A DNA stretch of 64,000 nucleotides from Alphaproteobacteria bacterium (GCA_040220875.1 JAVJVX010000003.1:408514-472513); one strand, 5' to 3'. Shown: positions 52,790-63,417, counted from the stretch's first letter. Notes: generated by a model not told the origin, from the letters alone. Translations and numbers: made by a program.

Positions 52790-53375
52790 GCTTACCCTCG
52801 TAATTGTTGTTATTGAGCGTAGTTGGCTTGCCGTCCCTGCTGCACCAGGAAGCCAGATCTCTGAGAGAACACGTTGTATCAATGAAATGCCAGGGAGCCC
52901 GGGAAATCAAGGCCCGGTCCTGAACGACGCTAAAACACGCTATTTCAGCTACTTCGCGCGCCACAGATTCCGGTTTGGATCGCCGGACGGATTTCGGGAG
53001 GAATGCCGTCTGCCACTCGCGCGAGGCCTGCAGATTGTCGCGTCCTCGAGATGCCGAGAAAAGGGGTCACGATATTCCGCGCCGCGGTCGGAACGGCGCT
53101 TCTGGCGGTATAGCCACGGCGCCTCGAAATCATACCGATAGGGCACCGCCGGCCCCTCTCCCATGAGAGATTCCCCGAAGTCCCTCTCTCCCGCCGTACA
53201 CGACGCGAGGACTCGCCCGTACCTGTCCCGGCCGTCCTGCTGTGCCGACTCTTGTGCCGCGCGGAACCGCATTCGTTCGCGTTCCTTGCGCCGTATGCAT
53301 TCGGCCAAAAGTCAGAGACCAAAAGCCAGAGACCAAAAGCCAGAGACCAAAGGCCAGAGAATTGAGGAAAAAAGC
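52790..53375. other. Non-coding part of the tRNA-Thr element
   Basis: The 586 bases between the protease start and the tRNA-Thr repeat contain several overlapping short ORFs of poor quality on both strands. None has a recognised family. No integrase gene is visible. A 14-base tandem repeat is described separately. Confidence 0.5.
53312..53360 (+). repeat. 14-base tandem repeat, three and a half copies
   Basis: CCAGAGACCAAAAG is repeated at 53312-53325 (first base T instead of C), 53326-53339 and 53340-53353 (one change), with a half copy CCAGAGA at 53354-53360. It lies 16 bases from the tRNA-Thr 3' end, at the edge of the integrated element. Confidence 0.9.
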
Positions 53376-53377
53376 GG

Positions 53378-53450
53378 TGCCGGCTGAGGGACTCGAACCC
53401 CCGACATCTGGTTTACAAAACCAGCGCTCTACCAGCTGAGCTAAGCCGGC
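53378..53450 (-). tRNA. tRNA-Thr(TGT)
   Basis: On the minus strand the 73 bases fold as a cloverleaf: acceptor GCCGGCT/AGCCGGC with discriminator A, D arm GCTCAGCTGGTAGAGC, anticodon stem CTGGT/ACCAG with loop TTTGTAA (anticodon TGT), and T arm GGGGGTTCGAGTCCCTC. CCA is not encoded completely. Its 3' part is repeated at 51526-51569, so it served as the integration target. Confidence 0.95.
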
Positions 53451-53528
53451 CACCCGCGACGGGGGAAGATACCGGGCCGGCGCGCCAGCCACAAGCGCCT
53501 GTCTCGCGAGGCGGGATGGCCCGGGCAC

Positions 53529-53834
53529 CTAGCCGGAGCCTGTGCTCCGGGCTGTTTTTCGTGTCGCCGGATCCTGGGCGCCGTAGGCCTCCACGAAACG
53601 GGCCAGCACGCCCAGAAGCACCATTTCATGATGGGAGTTGCCATGGTCACGTGCGCGCCGGATATCGTCGATGATCATGGCGCGAATCTTGGGGGCGCCA
53701 TTCTCGTCCTGGATGAGGTAATTCCCGAGCTCTGCCGCAGCCATTTCCGGAATGCCCTCGTGCTCGGCAATGGCGTCGATGACCTCTTCGTTGAGCTCGC
53801 AGAATTCGATGCAATCCTGCAAGGTCAGATTCAT
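53529..53834 (-). CDS. Conserved hypothetical small protein (101 aa)
   Basis: The acidic 101-residue protein begins MNLTLQDCIEFCELNEEVIDAIAEHEGIP and has a mainly helical pattern through about residue 80 (AAAELGNYLIQDE, IRAMIIDDIRRARDHG). The last 15 residues are low in structure. The composition and codon use are those of a real gene. I do not recognise a named family. It is divergent from the ABC transporter operon, 167 bases away. Confidence 0.7.
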   Translation of the reverse strand: MNLTLQDCIEFCELNEEVIDAIAEHEGIPEMAAAELGNYLIQDENGAPKIRAMIIDDIRRARDHGNSHHEMVLLGVLARFVEAYGAQDPATRKTARSTGSG

Positions 53835-54001
53835 TTCCGCACTTTCTCTAGCTGAGCTTAACCCCTATCGTGGAAGTCTGCTGCCGGGCATGATCTATGT
53901 CAACGACCGCCCGTCCGGACGCAGGCAAGCCGGGCCGGGCCAGGGCAGACCAGTGCAGGCCAGGACAAGCCAGGGTAGAAGTCGGGCAGCGGGGCAGGGG
54001 C

Positions 54002-54715
54002 GTGACGGCACGCAAATCGGCTTTCAAAACGAATGACCTGACCAAGACCTACGTCACCGGGGAAGTCGTCGTCCATGCCCTGCGCGGCGTGTCACTGGAA
54101 ATTCTGGAAGGCGAAATACTTGCCCTGCTCGGCCCCTCGGGGAGCGGAAAATCAACGCTTCTGAACATTCTGGGCGGGCTTGATCACGCCACTTCGGGGA
54201 CAGTGCGCTTTCGCGAGCACGTGCTGAGCGCCATGACGGACTGCCAGCTCACCCGATTTCGTCGCGACCATGTCGGCTTTGTCTTTCAATTCTACAACCT
54301 GATCCCCAGTCTCACCGCACTCGAGAACGTGGCTCTGGTCACCGAAATTGCTTCACACCCGCTCGACCCGCTCGAGGCGCTCGACCTCGTCCGGCTCAAG
54401 GATCGTGCCGGACATTTTCCCTCGCAGCTTTCGGGTGGCGAGCAGCAGCGCGTGGCCATTGCCCGGGCTATCGCCAAGCAGCCCGAGGTGCTTCTGTGCG
54501 ACGAGCCCACCGGCGCGCTGGACAGCCATACCGGGATTGTGGTGCTGGAGGCGCTGTTGCGGGTCAATACCGAGCTTGACACCACGGTCGCCCTGATCAC
54601 CCACAACGCCGGCATATCCGGGATCGCGGACAGAGTCGTCCGCTTTTCCGACGGCCGGATTGCCAGCATTGAGGAGAACTCCGAGCGGAAGAATCCGGCG
54701 GAGCTTGTCTGGTAA
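54002..54715 (+). CDS. ABC transporter ATP-binding protein (MacB/LolD-like)
   Basis: GTG 54002 gives 237 residues; the frame is open to 53897, but the added part is repetitive Arg/Gly/Pro. Walker A is GPSGSGKST near residue 53, the Q-loop in [10 protein letters not shown], signature [14 protein letters not shown] near 145 and Walker [13 protein letters not shown]. It is coupled to the permease (TAATG overlap at 54713-54717) and, with the adaptor at 57094, forms a tripartite exporter operon. Confidence 0.9.
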   Translation: MTARKSAFKTNDLTKTYVTGEVVVHALRGVSLEILEGEILALLGPSGSGKSTLLNILGGLDHATSGTVRFREHVLSAMTDCQLTRFRRDHVGFVFQFYNLIPSLTALENVALVTEIASHPLDPLEALDLVRLKDRAGHFPSQLSGGEQQRVAIARAIAKQPEVLLCDEPTGALDSHTGIVVLEALLRVNTELDTTVALITHNAGISGIADRVVRFSDGRIASIEENSERKNPAELVW

Positions 54716-57090
54716 TGGCTGTCATTCGCGCGCTCGACCGCAAGCTGTTTCGTGACATCGCGCGCATGTGGGCACAGGCAATGGCCATCGCCGTCGTGAT
54801 CGGCTGCGGAGTCGCGACATTCGTCATGGCTTTCGGGGCTCTGGTCTCGCTCGACGAGACGCGCGAGGCTTATTATGAGCGCTACCGCTTCGGCCATATC
54901 TTTGGCCAGCTCGAGCGGGCGCCTGAGCGGGTGATGGACCGGATCCGTGACCTCTCGGGCGTGATTCGGGCGGACAGTCGAATCGTCGTTGACGTGATCC
55001 TTGACGTGCCAGGCATGGACGCTCCGGCACAGGGGCGCTTGATCTCTCTGCCCGAAGGCCACATAGCGGCGGCGCTCAACGACATTGCCCTGCACCAGGG
55101 CCGGCTCCCGGCGGCGGATCGGCCTGACGAGGTGGTGGTCAGCGAATCTTTCGCCACGGCAAACGGCTTCGTGCCCGGAGACAGGTTCCACGCCATCATG
55201 AATGGCCGCAAGCGTGCGCTGACGATCGTGGGGACGGCGCTGTCGCCGGAATACGTGTATGCCATCGCCCCCGGCCAGCTCGTGCCAGATGCGCAGCGGT
55301 TTGCCATCACCTGGATGAACCGGACGGCGCTGGAGGCGGCGTACGATCTCGATGGCGCCTTCAATGATGTCAGCCTCCGGATCCAGCATCTCGCCTCGGA
55401 AGATGAAATCATCCGCCGGCTTGATCTCATCCTGGAACCCTATGGTGGGACGGCAGCATATGGACGGGACAAGCAGGTCTCTCACGCCTTTCTAAGAGGA
55501 GAGCTTGACCAGTTACAGCTGATGGGAAGGATTCTGCCGCCGATTTTTCTCGGCGTGGCAGCCTTTCTCCTCTATATCACCATCACCCGGCTGGTGGAGC
55601 AGGAGCGGCGGCAGGTCGGGCTGCTCAAGGCGTTCGGATACCGGAATAGCGAGATCGGCGCGCATTATCTCAAGCTGGTTTCTGCGCTGATCGCTCTGGG
55701 AGTTCTGGTGGGGCTGGCGCTCGGCGTCTGGCTCGGCCGCGGGCTTACGGAAATCTATGCCAATTTTTTTCGCTTCCCGTTTCTCTATTTCCATATCGAT
55801 CCGAAGATCCTGGTGCTTTCAGCCCTTATCGCCTTCGGCGCCGGCCTGGCGGGGACATGGCGCGTCGTCTACCGGGTGGCGGGCCTGGCACCTGCCGTTG
55901 CGATGTCGCCGCCCGCGCCGCCCGTCTATGGTGCCACGTTCCTCGAGCGCCTCGGCCTTTTGCAGCGGATCAGCGAAGCGACCCGCATGATCCTGCGCCA
56001 CCTGACGCGCTGGCCCGTTCGGGCGCTGATGACCATGGCCGGCCTTGCCGCGGCGGTCGCGATCATGATTGCTTCGCTCTTTTCCCTGGATGCGATCGAT
56101 CTGATGATCGAGACGTTCTTTTTCGATTCTCAGCGCCAGGATGCCACCATCACGTTTCACGAACCCGAAGAGGCAGGGGTTATTTTCGATGCCGGGCATT
56201 TGCCGGGCGTCCTGGCCGTGGAAGGATTTCGCACGGTGCCGGTCAAGCTACGCAACGGCCGGCGGGTGGAACGCACGTCGATCACGGGTCAGGCGTCAAA
56301 CGCGCGGATCAGTCGACTGGTGGATGACGAACGCCATCCCGTGGCGATGCCCGAGGCCGGACTCGTTCTGACAAGTCATCTTGCCGAGGAACTTGGCGTA
56401 TCTCGTGCAGACAACATTGAGGTCGAGGTTCTGGAGGGGCGGCGAGGCACCCACGTGGTCCCAGTCGCGGCGGTGGTCCAGGAATATATCGGCCTGTCCG
56501 CCTTTATGGACCTCAGCGCGCTGAACGTCATGATGGATGAAGGTGCGCGTCTGTCGGGCGTGTATCTGAGCCTGGACCGGGCTCAGATGCCGGCGCTCTT
56601 TCGTGCGCTTAAGGAGACGCCCGAGACCTCGGCTTTTTCGATGAAATGGATGTCCATCGCGCAATTCAGAAATACCATCGCCGAATCTATGTCCATCTCG
56701 ATCTGGATCTACACATTCCTCGCATCCAGCATCGCGGTCGGCGTTGTCTATAACAGCGCACGAATTTCCCTCTCGGAGCGCCGGCGCGAGCTGGCCACCT
56801 TGAAGGTGCTGGGCTTCTCCACGGGTGAGACGGCCTACATTCTTCTGGGCGAGCTATGGCTGCTGACGCTACTGTCGCTGCCGGTCGGAAGCGGCCTGGG
56901 CTATCTGCTATCCTGGTATCTGGCGGAGTCATTTTCGTCGGACCTTTTTCGCGTGCCGCTGGTTGTCGATAATGCAACCTACGGCGTGTCGATTCTTCTG
57001 GTCACCGGCGCATCCTTCGTTTCAGGGTTGCTTGTGACGCGACGCCTCTTTCATCTCAATCTTGTGGAAGCCCTGAAGACACGGGAATAG
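54715..57090 (+). CDS. ABC transporter permease with two FtsX domains
   Basis: The 791-residue inner-membrane protein has a membrane segment near residue 20, a large periplasmic-like domain (about 60-250), three segments near 280-400, then a second set (about 435, 660-780). Both halves carry the FtsX-type permease pattern (LLKAFGYRNSEIGAHYLKL and LATLKVLGFSTGETAYILL). It transfers energy from the ATPase to export of a substrate or extraction of membrane components (LolCDE/MacB-like). Downstream adaptor overlap is close (3 bases). Confidence 0.9.
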   Translation: MAVIRALDRKLFRDIARMWAQAMAIAVVIGCGVATFVMAFGALVSLDETREAYYERYRFGHIFGQLERAPERVMDRIRDLSGVIRADSRIVVDVILDVPGMDAPAQGRLISLPEGHIAAALNDIALHQGRLPAADRPDEVVVSESFATANGFVPGDRFHAIMNGRKRALTIVGTALSPEYVYAIAPGQLVPDAQRFAITWMNRTALEAAYDLDGAFNDVSLRIQHLASEDEIIRRLDLILEPYGGTAAYGRDKQVSHAFLRGELDQLQLMGRILPPIFLGVAAFLLYITITRLVEQERRQVGLLKAFGYRNSEIGAHYLKLVSALIALGVLVGLALGVWLGRGLTEIYANFFRFPFLYFHIDPKILVLSALIAFGAGLAGTWRVVYRVAGLAPAVAMSPPAPPVYGATFLERLGLLQRISEATRMILRHLTRWPVRALMTMAGLAAAVAIMIASLFSLDAIDLMIETFFFDSQRQDATITFHEPEEAGVIFDAGHLPGVLAVEGFRTVPVKLRNGRRVERTSITGQASNARISRLVDDERHPVAMPEAGLVLTSHLAEELGVSRADNIEVEVLEGRRGTHVVPVAAVVQEYIGLSAFMDLSALNVMMDEGARLSGVYLSLDRAQMPALFRALKETPETSAFSMKWMSIAQFRNTIAESMSISIWIYTFLASSIAVGVVYNSARISLSERRRELATLKVLGFSTGETAYILLGELWLLTLLSLPVGSGLGYLLSWYLAESFSSDLFRVPLVVDNATYGVSILLVTGASFVSGLLVTRRLFHLNLVEALKTRE

Positions 57091-57093
57091 TGG

Positions 57094-58347
57094 ATGAGCA
57101 GTCTCTCGAAACGTACGGTCATCGGCGGCGGGCTTATCCTGGCGGCGCTCGCGATTACACTGTTTCTTCTTTTCAGGACAGAGCCGGTTCTGGTCGAGAC
57201 CGCTTCGGTTGTCCGGGAAGACATGACGGTGACGGTCGATGAGGAAGCGCGGACACGGGTTCACGATATCTACATCGTCTCTTCACCTCTCGATGGCCGA
57301 GTGGCGCGGATCGAAATTGAGCCGGGCGACGAGGTGATCGCGGGCGAGACGCAGTTGGCGCAGATACAGCCGCTTGCCCCGTCCTTCATCGACGCTCGCC
57401 AGCGGACCGAGCTTGAGTCCCAGGTCCGGGCCGGCGAAGCCGCGCTGTCTCTTGCCATGGCCGAACGCGACGCGGCGCGCGCCGAGCTCGATTTCGCCAT
57501 TTCGGAGGTGGGTCGGGCCAGGCCGCTCGCAGAAAAGGGAACCATCTCGCCGGTTCAGCTTGAACGGGTGGAGCGCGACGAGAAGACTAGCCGGGCGGCT
57601 CTGGCGACGGCCGAGGCGCTGGTTAACGTGCGCCGTCACGAGCTCGAACGGGCGAAAGCGGCCCTCATCGAACCGAACACGGTATTCTCGGATGGCGCTG
57701 CGGGGCAGATTTGCTGTGTGCCGATCTTCGCGCCGATTTCGGGGCAGGTTCTGAAAACTGTGCAGGAGAGCGAACAGGTTATTCGTGCGGGACAGGCCCT
57801 GATGGAGATTGGCGATCTGGCGGATCTCGAAATCGTCGCCGAGCTTCTGTCCGGCGACGCTGTCAAGGTTCGGCCGGGATCGCTGGTCCGGATCGAGGAT
57901 TGGGGCGGAGGCAAGGCGCTCGGCGGTACCGTCCGGCGGGTCGAGCCGCGGGGGTTCACCAAGATCTCGGCCCTCGGGATCGAGGAGCAGCGCGTCAATG
58001 TGGTGATCGATCTGGATCGAAGCGACGACGCCTGGAAGGCCCTTGGGCATGGCTACCGGGTCAATGTGCGTATCGCCGTCTGGCATGGCGAGGATGTTCT
58101 CAGGGTCCCGGTGGGCGCACTTTTCCGGGATGGCCAGCACTGGGCGGTCTTTGTCGATTCGGATGGGCGTGCCGAGTTGCGCCGGATCGGGATCGATCAC
58201 CGCAACGATCTTTATGCCGAGGTCACGTCCGGCCTGTCGGATGGGGAGCAGGTGGTCCTCCACCCAAGCGACCGGATCGAGGATGGCACGCCGCTCATTC
58301 TTCGCCCGGCGCCGGCCGGCTTGTTTGACCGGCCGGTCGAGGGCTAG
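57094..58347 (+). CDS. Periplasmic adaptor (HlyD/MacA-type) of the tripartite exporter
   Basis: The 417-residue protein has an N-terminal membrane anchor (about residues 11-28) and the membrane-fusion layout: a barrel-sandwich hybrid half at DGRVARIEIEPGDEV (about 65-80), a coiled-coil hairpin (about 100-195), a second half at IFAPISGQVLKTVQESEQVI, and a beta-barrel region. It links the inner-membrane pump with an outer-membrane channel that is not encoded here. The operon may expel toxic intermediates of aromatic degradation, but no evidence fixes the substrate. Confidence 0.88.
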   Translation: MSSLSKRTVIGGGLILAALAITLFLLFRTEPVLVETASVVREDMTVTVDEEARTRVHDIYIVSSPLDGRVARIEIEPGDEVIAGETQLAQIQPLAPSFIDARQRTELESQVRAGEAALSLAMAERDAARAELDFAISEVGRARPLAEKGTISPVQLERVERDEKTSRAALATAEALVNVRRHELERAKAALIEPNTVFSDGAAGQICCVPIFAPISGQVLKTVQESEQVIRAGQALMEIGDLADLEIVAELLSGDAVKVRPGSLVRIEDWGGGKALGGTVRRVEPRGFTKISALGIEEQRVNVVIDLDRSDDAWKALGHGYRVNVRIAVWHGEDVLRVPVGALFRDGQHWAVFVDSDGRAELRRIGIDHRNDLYAEVTSGLSDGEQVVLHPSDRIEDGTPLILRPAPAGLFDRPVEG

Positions 58348-58350
58348 CGT

Positions 58351-59166
58351 CTAGCGCTGGTGGATTTCGATCACCGCCGCGCCGGTACCGTAGACGGGTC
58401 CGTAGGCGTGGACCTTGCCGCGCTTGAACTTGTTGTTAAGGGCGCCGAGCACCCAGCCGGCGTGCTTGAAGCCCATGTCCGCCTTGGCGTTCTTCGCATA
58501 TGAAGGGATCGCCTTGACGAGACCCTCCGCGTCGCCCTTCTCGATCAGCCGCAGAATTTTCTTATTGGCCCGGTCATATTTGGGATCGACGATGTGGTCC
58601 TTTTCGATATCGATCTCGTCGCGGAAGAACGTGCCCGACATGTTGCCAATGCCCACTACGGCGACCCGTTTCTTCTGCTTGCGCGCCTCGGCAGCCGCCA
58701 TCTGGCCCAGTTTCCACGTCAGATCGTAATCGTGGTAGAGATTGTTGGCCGCGATCACCAGCGGGATCGCGCCGCCCGGGTTCATGAAATTGTTCATCAC
58801 GATGGTTCCCGTGTCGATCGGGAAGGCATCGTAGTCCACGCCCTTGGATTTGACCCCCATATCGTTGGCGCTCTTGATGCACGCCTTGGCGAGTTTCGTA
58901 TCGACCTTCAGCTTGTAGGGAAGATCACCGAATTCATGCCAGTTCTCATCCACGTGCAGCCCTTCGACGACGCGGCGTGTCTGCCAGAGCTCATCCAGAA
59001 CTGCCAGCCACTGGGTCGAGTAGACGAGGATGACATCCGGTTTCGATTTGCGAAGCGCTTCCCCCGCCGCTTCCAGTCCATCGGCGATCTTGCCCCATGG
59101 CGGATTATCCCGTTTCACGTAAGGCAAGGGTGAGCCCGGCACGATAAAGGCCGACACGATTGACAT
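58351..59166 (-). CDS. amnA: 2-aminophenol 1,6-dioxygenase alpha subunit
   Basis: ATG 59166 (MSIVSAF, AGGAGG upstream) gives 271 residues, as for AmnA of Pseudomonas. Conserved family segments are FIVPGSPLPYVK, VILVYSTQWLAVLDELWQT, GLHVDENWHEFGDLPY, the PIDTGTIVMNNFMNPGG part and FKHAGWVLGAL. The alpha subunit is the regulatory, non-catalytic partner of the LigB-type (class III) extradiol enzyme. It follows amnB on the same strand with a 72-base gap. The AmnA/AmnB pair cleaves 2-aminophenol between C1 and C6. Confidence 0.9.
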   Translation of the reverse strand: MSIVSAFIVPGSPLPYVKRDNPPWGKIADGLEAAGEALRKSKPDVILVYSTQWLAVLDELWQTRRVVEGLHVDENWHEFGDLPYKLKVDTKLAKACIKSANDMGVKSKGVDYDAFPIDTGTIVMNNFMNPGGAIPLVIAANNLYHDYDLTWKLGQMAAAEARKQKKRVAVVGIGNMSGTFFRDEIDIEKDHIVDPKYDRANKKILRLIEKGDAEGLVKAIPSYAKNAKADMGFKHAGWVLGALNNKFKRGKVHAYGPVYGTGAAVIEIHQR

Positions 59167-59238
59167 GCATTTTCCTCCTAAAGAAGGGCCGGCCGGGTGG
59201 CCCCCCACCCGCCGGCCGCTCGTCCGGTATGTTTGCGC

Positions 59239-60366
<1,128 letters not shown>

Positions 60367-60414
60367 TCAGGCGCTGGACCGGGCGACAGAGTTCCGTTTG
60401 ACCCGGCGCGGGCA

Positions 60415-60449
60415 CGAAAAACCCCCGGCGGGGATGAGCCGCCGGGGGT
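60415..60449 (-). terminator. Terminator between amnC and amnB
   Basis: ACCCCCGGCGG (60421-60431) and CCGCCGGGGGT (60439-60449) form a perfect 11-base stem over a 7-base loop, followed on the minus strand by TTTT (AAAA at 60417-60420). It lies 22 bases after the amnC stop, so amnC is transcribed apart from amnB-amnA, or with attenuation. Confidence 0.85.
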
Positions 60450-60470
60450 AAATCGCTTCGCTCGCCCTGA

Positions 60471-61940
60471 CTACAGCTTGACGCAGATGTTCCGTGTTTC
60501 TGTATAGAATTCGAGCGAGTGCACGCCGCCTTCGCGCCCGATGCCCGAATGGCCGCGCCCGCCAAAGGGCGTGCGCAGGTCGCGCAGGAACCAGCTATTG
60601 ACCCAGGCGATGCCCACGTTGATCTGCTGGGCCACGCGGTTGGCCCTGCTGATGTTCGTGGTCCAGACAGTCGTGGCGAGGCCGTATTTGGTGTCGTTCG
60701 CCATGCTGACGGCCTCTTCCTCGCTGTCGAAGGGCTGGATATGAGTGCACGGCCCGAAGACTTCTTCACGCACGACCGGGTCGTCCTCCTTGAGTCCGGT
60801 CCAGATCGTGGGCTGCACCCAGGATCCCTCGTTCATTGCTTCGCCGAGGTCCGGCACGCCACCGCCGGTGACGATCTGGGCGCCATTCTCCTTCGCCTTC
60901 TTGTAATAGGAGAGCACCTTGTTGCGGTGTTCCTGGCTGATGAGCGGGCCCATGTCGGTGCTGGGCGCCTCCGGGTCGCCCAGGCTCAGGTTCTCGGCAT
61001 AGTCCTTCAGACGCGAGACGAATTCATCGAAGATGGGACGTTCCACGTAAAGCCGTTCGGTGCCAAGGCAGACCTGGCCACAGTTGGCGAAGCAGGCGCG
61101 TCCGATGCCCTCGACCGCCGCGTCCATGTCCGCGTCGGCAAAGATCACGCCCGCGTTCTTTCCGCCCAGCTCGAAGGAGACGTCGCGCACGCCGACGGCG
61201 GCATTTTTCATGATCGCCTCGCCGGTCCGGGTTTCGCCGGTAAAGGTAATGGCGTCCACCTCGGGGTTTTGGGTCAGGAATTCACCGGCCGAATCCGGGC
61301 CGAAGCCATGCACCACGTTATAGACCCCCTTGGGGACGCCCGCGTCGTTCATGACTTCGCCGAGAAGGGTCGCGGTGGTCGGCGTTTCTTCCGACGGCTT
61401 GACGACGACCGAGTTGCCGCAGGCGAGAGCCGGGCCGACCTTCCAGGTCATCAACAGGAGCGGCAGGTTCCACGGGCAGATCACGCCGATCACCCCCTTG
61501 GGCCGGCGGATCGAGTAATTGATGGCGTTGCGCCCGTCCGGCGTCGGGGTCTCGAAATATTCGCCGGGCACGTTCTTCACGATATCGGCGAAGACCCGGA
61601 AATTGGCGGCGCCGCGCGGAATATCGATATGGGAGGCCAGCTTCTTGGGCTTGCCGGTATCGGCCATCTCGGCCGCCAGGAATTCGTCGAACCGGTCCTC
61701 GATACCCTTGGCCACGGCGTAAAGGATCTCGGTCCGCTCGGGCATCTGCATGCTGGCCCACTCGCCCGACAGCGACCGCCGCGCCGCCGCGACCGCCCGG
61801 TCGACGTCGTCGCGTCCCGCCTCATGCACCAGGCTGATGACCCGGTTGTCGATCGGCGCGCGGTTCTCGAAGGTCCGCCCACTGGTGCCTTCGGTGTATT
61901 CGCCGTCGATGAAATTGAGAACTCGCTCATTTGTGGTCAT
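60471..61940 (-). CDS. amnC: 2-aminomuconate 6-semialdehyde dehydrogenase
   Basis: ATG 61940 with AAGGAG upstream gives 489 residues. The aldehyde-dehydrogenase motifs are NAD-binding FTGETRTGEAIM near residue 230, catalytic Glu in SFELGGKNAGV (about 255) and nucleophilic Cys in NCGQVCLGTERL (about 287). Overall sequence and length match AmnC and related 2-hydroxymuconic semialdehyde dehydrogenases. It oxidises 2-aminomuconate 6-semialdehyde to 2-aminomuconate, downstream of AmnAB. AmnD to AmnH (deaminase, decarboxylase, hydratase, aldolase) are not in the window. Confidence 0.92.
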   Translation of the reverse strand: MTTNERVLNFIDGEYTEGTSGRTFENRAPIDNRVISLVHEAGRDDVDRAVAAARRSLSGEWASMQMPERTEILYAVAKGIEDRFDEFLAAEMADTGKPKKLASHIDIPRGAANFRVFADIVKNVPGEYFETPTPDGRNAINYSIRRPKGVIGVICPWNLPLLLMTWKVGPALACGNSVVVKPSEETPTTATLLGEVMNDAGVPKGVYNVVHGFGPDSAGEFLTQNPEVDAITFTGETRTGEAIMKNAAVGVRDVSFELGGKNAGVIFADADMDAAVEGIGRACFANCGQVCLGTERLYVERPIFDEFVSRLKDYAENLSLGDPEAPSTDMGPLISQEHRNKVLSYYKKAKENGAQIVTGGGVPDLGEAMNEGSWVQPTIWTGLKEDDPVVREEVFGPCTHIQPFDSEEEAVSMANDTKYGLATTVWTTNISRANRVAQQINVGIAWVNSWFLRDLRTPFGGRGHSGIGREGGVHSLEFYTETRNICVKL

Positions 61941-62325
61941 GCGTCAAACTCCTTAAGGGCATGCGCCCTGGACCGTCGTCTCGTGATCTCTGTCTCTTGT
62001 GGGGCTGCCGGTACTGCCCGGCCGTAACGTCTTGAGTAGCCACCAGCGCCGCGATTGCCTGAAAGTCTGCGGGGATCCCGGCGACCGGCTAATGCCGTGC
62101 AGGGACCTGCCTCCGCGGCCGGGTCAGCCCCTTGTCTCGGCACCGGATAGCGCGAAAAGGGCCTTCGTCCTTGGCGGCGGCGCCAAGTTAGTGCGGAATT
62201 TTCGCACGGGCAACCGCCTTCGCCGCATTGTCAGGGGCGCCATCGTAACAGGACTGGCAACCGCGTTGAAAGCGGTGCGTCGGATCGCCTGGATGGCGGC
62301 CTCCCGGGTTTAGCACGGTGCCCGA
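61941..62325. other. Gene-free region upstream of amnC
   Basis: The 385 bases between amnC and rlmB hold no credible gene. They should include the amnC promoter. I see no strong inverted repeat or obvious promoter pair. Confidence 0.5.
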
Positions 62326-63252
62326 TCATGCAGCCGGCCGCGTGCTCGCGGCATAAAGGGCAATGGCGGCGGCGGCGGCGACGTTCAGGCTCTCCATTTC
62401 CCCGGTGAACGGGATATGGGCGAGATAATCGCAATGTTCCCGCGTCAGGCGTCGCAGACCGCCGCCCTCCGAACCGAGAACGAGGGCGGTGCGCGCGGGA
62501 AAGTCGAACCTGTCGATCCGGTCTTCCGCCCGCGCGTCCAGGCCAACGGTCCAGAAGCCGTGATCCTTGAGCTCCGCGAGGGCGGCGGCCAGGTTCGCTA
62601 CGCGAACAAGGGCGAGTTTCTCCACCGCACCCGAGGCGGCCTTGATGACCGCGCCGGTCAGCTCGGGCGCATGGCGCTTGGGGACCACGACGGCCCTGGC
62701 GCCGAAGGCCGCGGCGGTGCGAAGGATGGTGCCGAGATTCTGGGGGTCGGTCACCTGATCGAGGAGGACGATGCGGATCGGCGCGCTGCCGGGCGGCGCG
62801 ACCGCTTCCGGGGGCAGGATTTCACCGAGACTGACAGGGGGCAGGGGCAGGGCCCGGAGCGCGACGCCCTGGTGGATGGCGCCCGGCGGGAGGAGTGCCT
62901 CGATCTCCGGCCGCGCGATGATTTCGAGCGCCGGTCCCTGGCCGTCTTCCATCCCAGGGCGGGTCTCGAGGCTGAGGGCCTCCGCCGCCTCTGGCGTGGC
63001 CACAAGGCGCTTGCAGAGGCGTGCCGGATTGCCGAGCGCCGCCACGACCGCATGGCGGCCCCAGATCCAGTCGCCCGCGCCGGCGGCACGGGCCGCCTTC
63101 GGCCTCCCGGCCGGCCTGTCGGGGCGGTTTTTGCGCAATTTCGGCTCACCCGGGCCGGGGTCGCCACCACCCCCCGGGGGGGCGAGGTCCCGGCTGTGCC
63201 GGTCCCGGCGTCGGTGGGTGCGGTCAGGCGTGCGTGGGGCCTTGCGGACCAT
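62326..63252 (-). CDS. rlmB: 23S rRNA 2'-O-methyltransferase (SpoU/TrmH family, RlmB)
   Basis: The 308-residue protein has an N-terminal basic and disordered part (about 1-60), an L30e-like substrate-binding domain starting at WGRHAVVAAL (about 65-140), and the SPOUT knot: LDQVTDPQNLGTILRTAAAFGARAVVV (about 165), GSEGGGLRRLTREHCD (about 260) and SLNVAAAAAIALY at the C-terminus. RlmB methylates G2251 of 23S rRNA. It is divergent from the tRNA-Tyr/tRNA-Gly/tuf block, a common gene order. Confidence 0.92.
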   Translation of the reverse strand: MVRKAPRTPDRTHRRRDRHSRDLAPPGGGGDPGPGEPKLRKNRPDRPAGRPKAARAAGAGDWIWGRHAVVAALGNPARLCKRLVATPEAAEALSLETRPGMEDGQGPALEIIARPEIEALLPPGAIHQGVALRALPLPPVSLGEILPPEAVAPPGSAPIRIVLLDQVTDPQNLGTILRTAAAFGARAVVVPKRHAPELTGAVIKAASGAVEKLALVRVANLAAALAELKDHGFWTVGLDARAEDRIDRFDFPARTALVLGSEGGGLRRLTREHCDYLAHIPFTGEMESLNVAAAAAIALYAASTRPAA

Positions 63253-63354
63253 GGCTTGTCCCTCTAGTATCCGGAGCGAAATCAGCGACGGTATGGAACG
63301 GGCGCTTCAAGTTTGGAAAGCGGCCGCGGCTTCTCTTTACGCGATGTTTTGAAG

Positions 63355-63382
63355 TTGACAAGGGGTTGTGAATCCTCATATT
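63355..63382 (+). promoter_or_regulatory. Sigma-70-type promoter candidate for tRNA-Tyr
   Basis: TTGACA at 63355-63360 and CATATT at 63377-63382 with a 16-base spacer, about 35 bases before tRNA-Tyr. Strong -35, fair -10. Confidence 0.65.
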
Positions 63383-63417
63383 TCGCTCCCCGTCGCGTGG
63401 CTGTGCCGACGTCTCGC

